DNA of 6,592 nucleotides. Origin: a bacterium (GTDB taxonomy: Bacteria; RUG730; JAAEPJ01). The notes under the pieces were generated by a model that saw only the letters and a program-made list of their open reading frames with translations, was not told where the DNA came from and did no database searches. The position numbers and the translations under genes were made by a program. The stretch covers positions 1-6,592 of the forward strand of contig JAAEPJ010000070.1 in NCBI GenBank assembly GCA_024222485.1. Direction: 5' to 3'. This document shows positions 5,936-6,592 of the stretch, in pieces. The stretch's first letter is position 1. Each line of letters starts with the position of its first letter.

Positions 5936-6014
5936 GTTTATTTAAAATTACACAAATTTTAGAATATAAAAGCAAATATGACTACCAAAGACTTTATAAA
6001 AAAGTATATAAATT

Positions 6015-6419
6015 TTAAGCCGCTCGTCCAAAGAACTCAACAAGATCTAAGGTTTCTTGTTTCACAACTTCTTCTTCATACAATGATTTAGCTAAAAAAT
6101 AAGGTAAAAGCGCTAACAAAACTTCGGCAATATTATTCCCCTTATCCGCGGAAATGCCTTTGCGGAGAGCCTCATTGATCGTCGTCTCAATTTTCTTCAT
6201 CCCTACTTTGACATTCAACAAAAGACTAACCTCAACTCGAGAAGAAACTTCTGGCAATAAAATATTAACCGCTACGGTCTCGCCCTGAGCTCCAGCTAAT
6301 TTCTCCCGTATCGAGATTCCATTTTCCCCATAACTATACTTATAAGAAATAAGCTCTTCAGAGACTACGAACGCTTCTTCTGTCACTATTTCTTTATTCA
6401 AGGACCTTGGTTCGCTCAA
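6015..6419 (-). CDS. Hypothetical protein, probably 5'-truncated by an IS insertion
   Basis: I do not recognise this 134-residue product. It has no signal peptide or membrane helix and is rich in Glu, Leu and Val. A beta-rich middle (about 45-75) is followed by an amphipathic helical C-terminus ending FFGRAA. The only in-frame start near the 5' end is TTG at 6419, and no ribosome site precedes it. The frame continues open upstream through the IS junction at 6456/6457 to a TGA at 6471-6473 inside the IS. The natural N-terminus may therefore have been cut off by the insertion. By hand count G+C is about 39% over 6061-6420, against about 30% in a stretch of the PASTA gene (5041-5280), so it may be of foreign origin. 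It could be a pseudogene, or a short intact gene with a poor start. Confidence 0.55.
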   Translation of the reverse strand: MSEPRSLNKEIVTEEAFVVSEELISYKYSYGENGISIREKLAGAQGETVAVNILLPEVSSRVEVSLLLNVKVGMKKIETTINEALRKGISADKGNNIAEVLLALLPYFLAKSLYEEEVVKQETLDLVEFFGRAA

Positions 6420-6456
6420 AAGACTATCATAAGTTATTTGGGTGATACTCTTATAA

Positions 6457-6592
6457 TGTACCCCTTTTAGTCAAGAAAAAAATGGGAGAGTTTTATAAAG
6501 CAACTTTAAGTTCTTTATGATAATATTGATTAGGTGTTAAATAATTAAGGCTCTGATGTGGAAAATCATAATTATAATCATTTATCCAACGA
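6457..6592 (-). mobile_element. 3' end of an IS3-family insertion sequence, cut by the window edge
   Basis: The element enters from the right edge and ends at 6457. It contains the transposase C-terminus, 36 bases of 3' flank, and a terminus that reads TGTACCCCTTTTAGTC on the plus strand. The terminal TG (CA on the other strand) is the standard IS3-family end, and the TGTAC opening resembles the IS150 group. The matching left end and the target duplication lie outside the window, so the exact boundary is inferred from the terminal dinucleotide. Confidence 0.7.
6493..6592 (-). CDS. IS3-family transposase, last 32 residues
   Basis: The frame from the right edge to TAA at 6493-6495 encodes 32 residues beginning RWINDYNYDFPHQSLNYLTP. 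W-I-x-x-Y-N-x-x-x-P-H-x-S-L-x-Y-x-T-P is the well-known C-terminal signature of the DDE integrase core (rve) in IS3-type transposases. It follows the catalytic Glu, which lies beyond the edge. The first complete codon starts at 6591. Whether the rest of the gene is intact cannot be seen. Confidence 0.88.
   Translation of the reverse strand, partial: RWINDYNYDFPHQSLNYLTPNQYYHKELKVAL

Noticed and set aside
6450-6474. Hybrid outward promoter from the IS end: TTGACT inside the IS and TATAAG in the flank
   Set aside because: The spacing is only 13 bases, too short for a sigma-70 promoter. The -35-like sequence in the IS end could still act with another -10, but none is evident.

Overview
The window comes from an AT-rich bacterium. 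Every gene I can support lies on the minus strand, so transcription runs from right to left. Several genes have good Shine-Dalgarno sites (GGAG-type), and TTG and GTG start codons occur. Gaps between genes are long (about 200-380 bases, except one of 31 bases) and very AT-rich. With an IS end and a gene that looks beheaded, this hints at a genome with modest coding density, possibly host-associated. I cannot name the phylum from the sequence.

Layout in the direction of transcription: (1) the 3' end of an IS3-family element, with the last 32 codons of its transposase and its terminal repeat (6457-6592). (2) A 134-codon gene of unknown function whose frame stays open up to the IS junction, with no convincing start or ribosome site; it is richer in G+C than its neighbours. 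(3) A gap with a good promoter overlapped by a 19-bp palindrome, followed by a membrane-anchored protein with three PASTA domains and no kinase. (4) Thioredoxin (WCRPC active site). (5) A gap with two overlapping long inverted repeats, then a thioredoxin-reductase-like flavoprotein that keeps its CxxC and both dinucleotide-binding glycine motifs but has lost the NADPH-specific HRRxxxR motif. (6) Only 31 bases further, a 925-residue UvrD-type helicase fused to a PD-(D/E)XK nuclease with the four cysteines of an iron-sulfur cluster. (7) A 382-base gap with a near-consensus promoter and structured leader, serving a secreted protein that runs off the left edge.

Functionally, thioredoxin and the reductase form a likely dithiol redox pair, with an electron donor that may not be NADPH. 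The helicase-nuclease is a DNA end-processing or recombination-repair enzyme. Its short spacing to the reductase suggests co-transcription. The PASTA protein and the left-edge secreted protein belong to the cell envelope. I see no tRNA, rRNA, CRISPR array or complete defence system. The most interesting items are the altered cofactor site of the reductase, the compact iron-sulfur helicase-nuclease, and several precise inverted repeats at promoter or leader positions.
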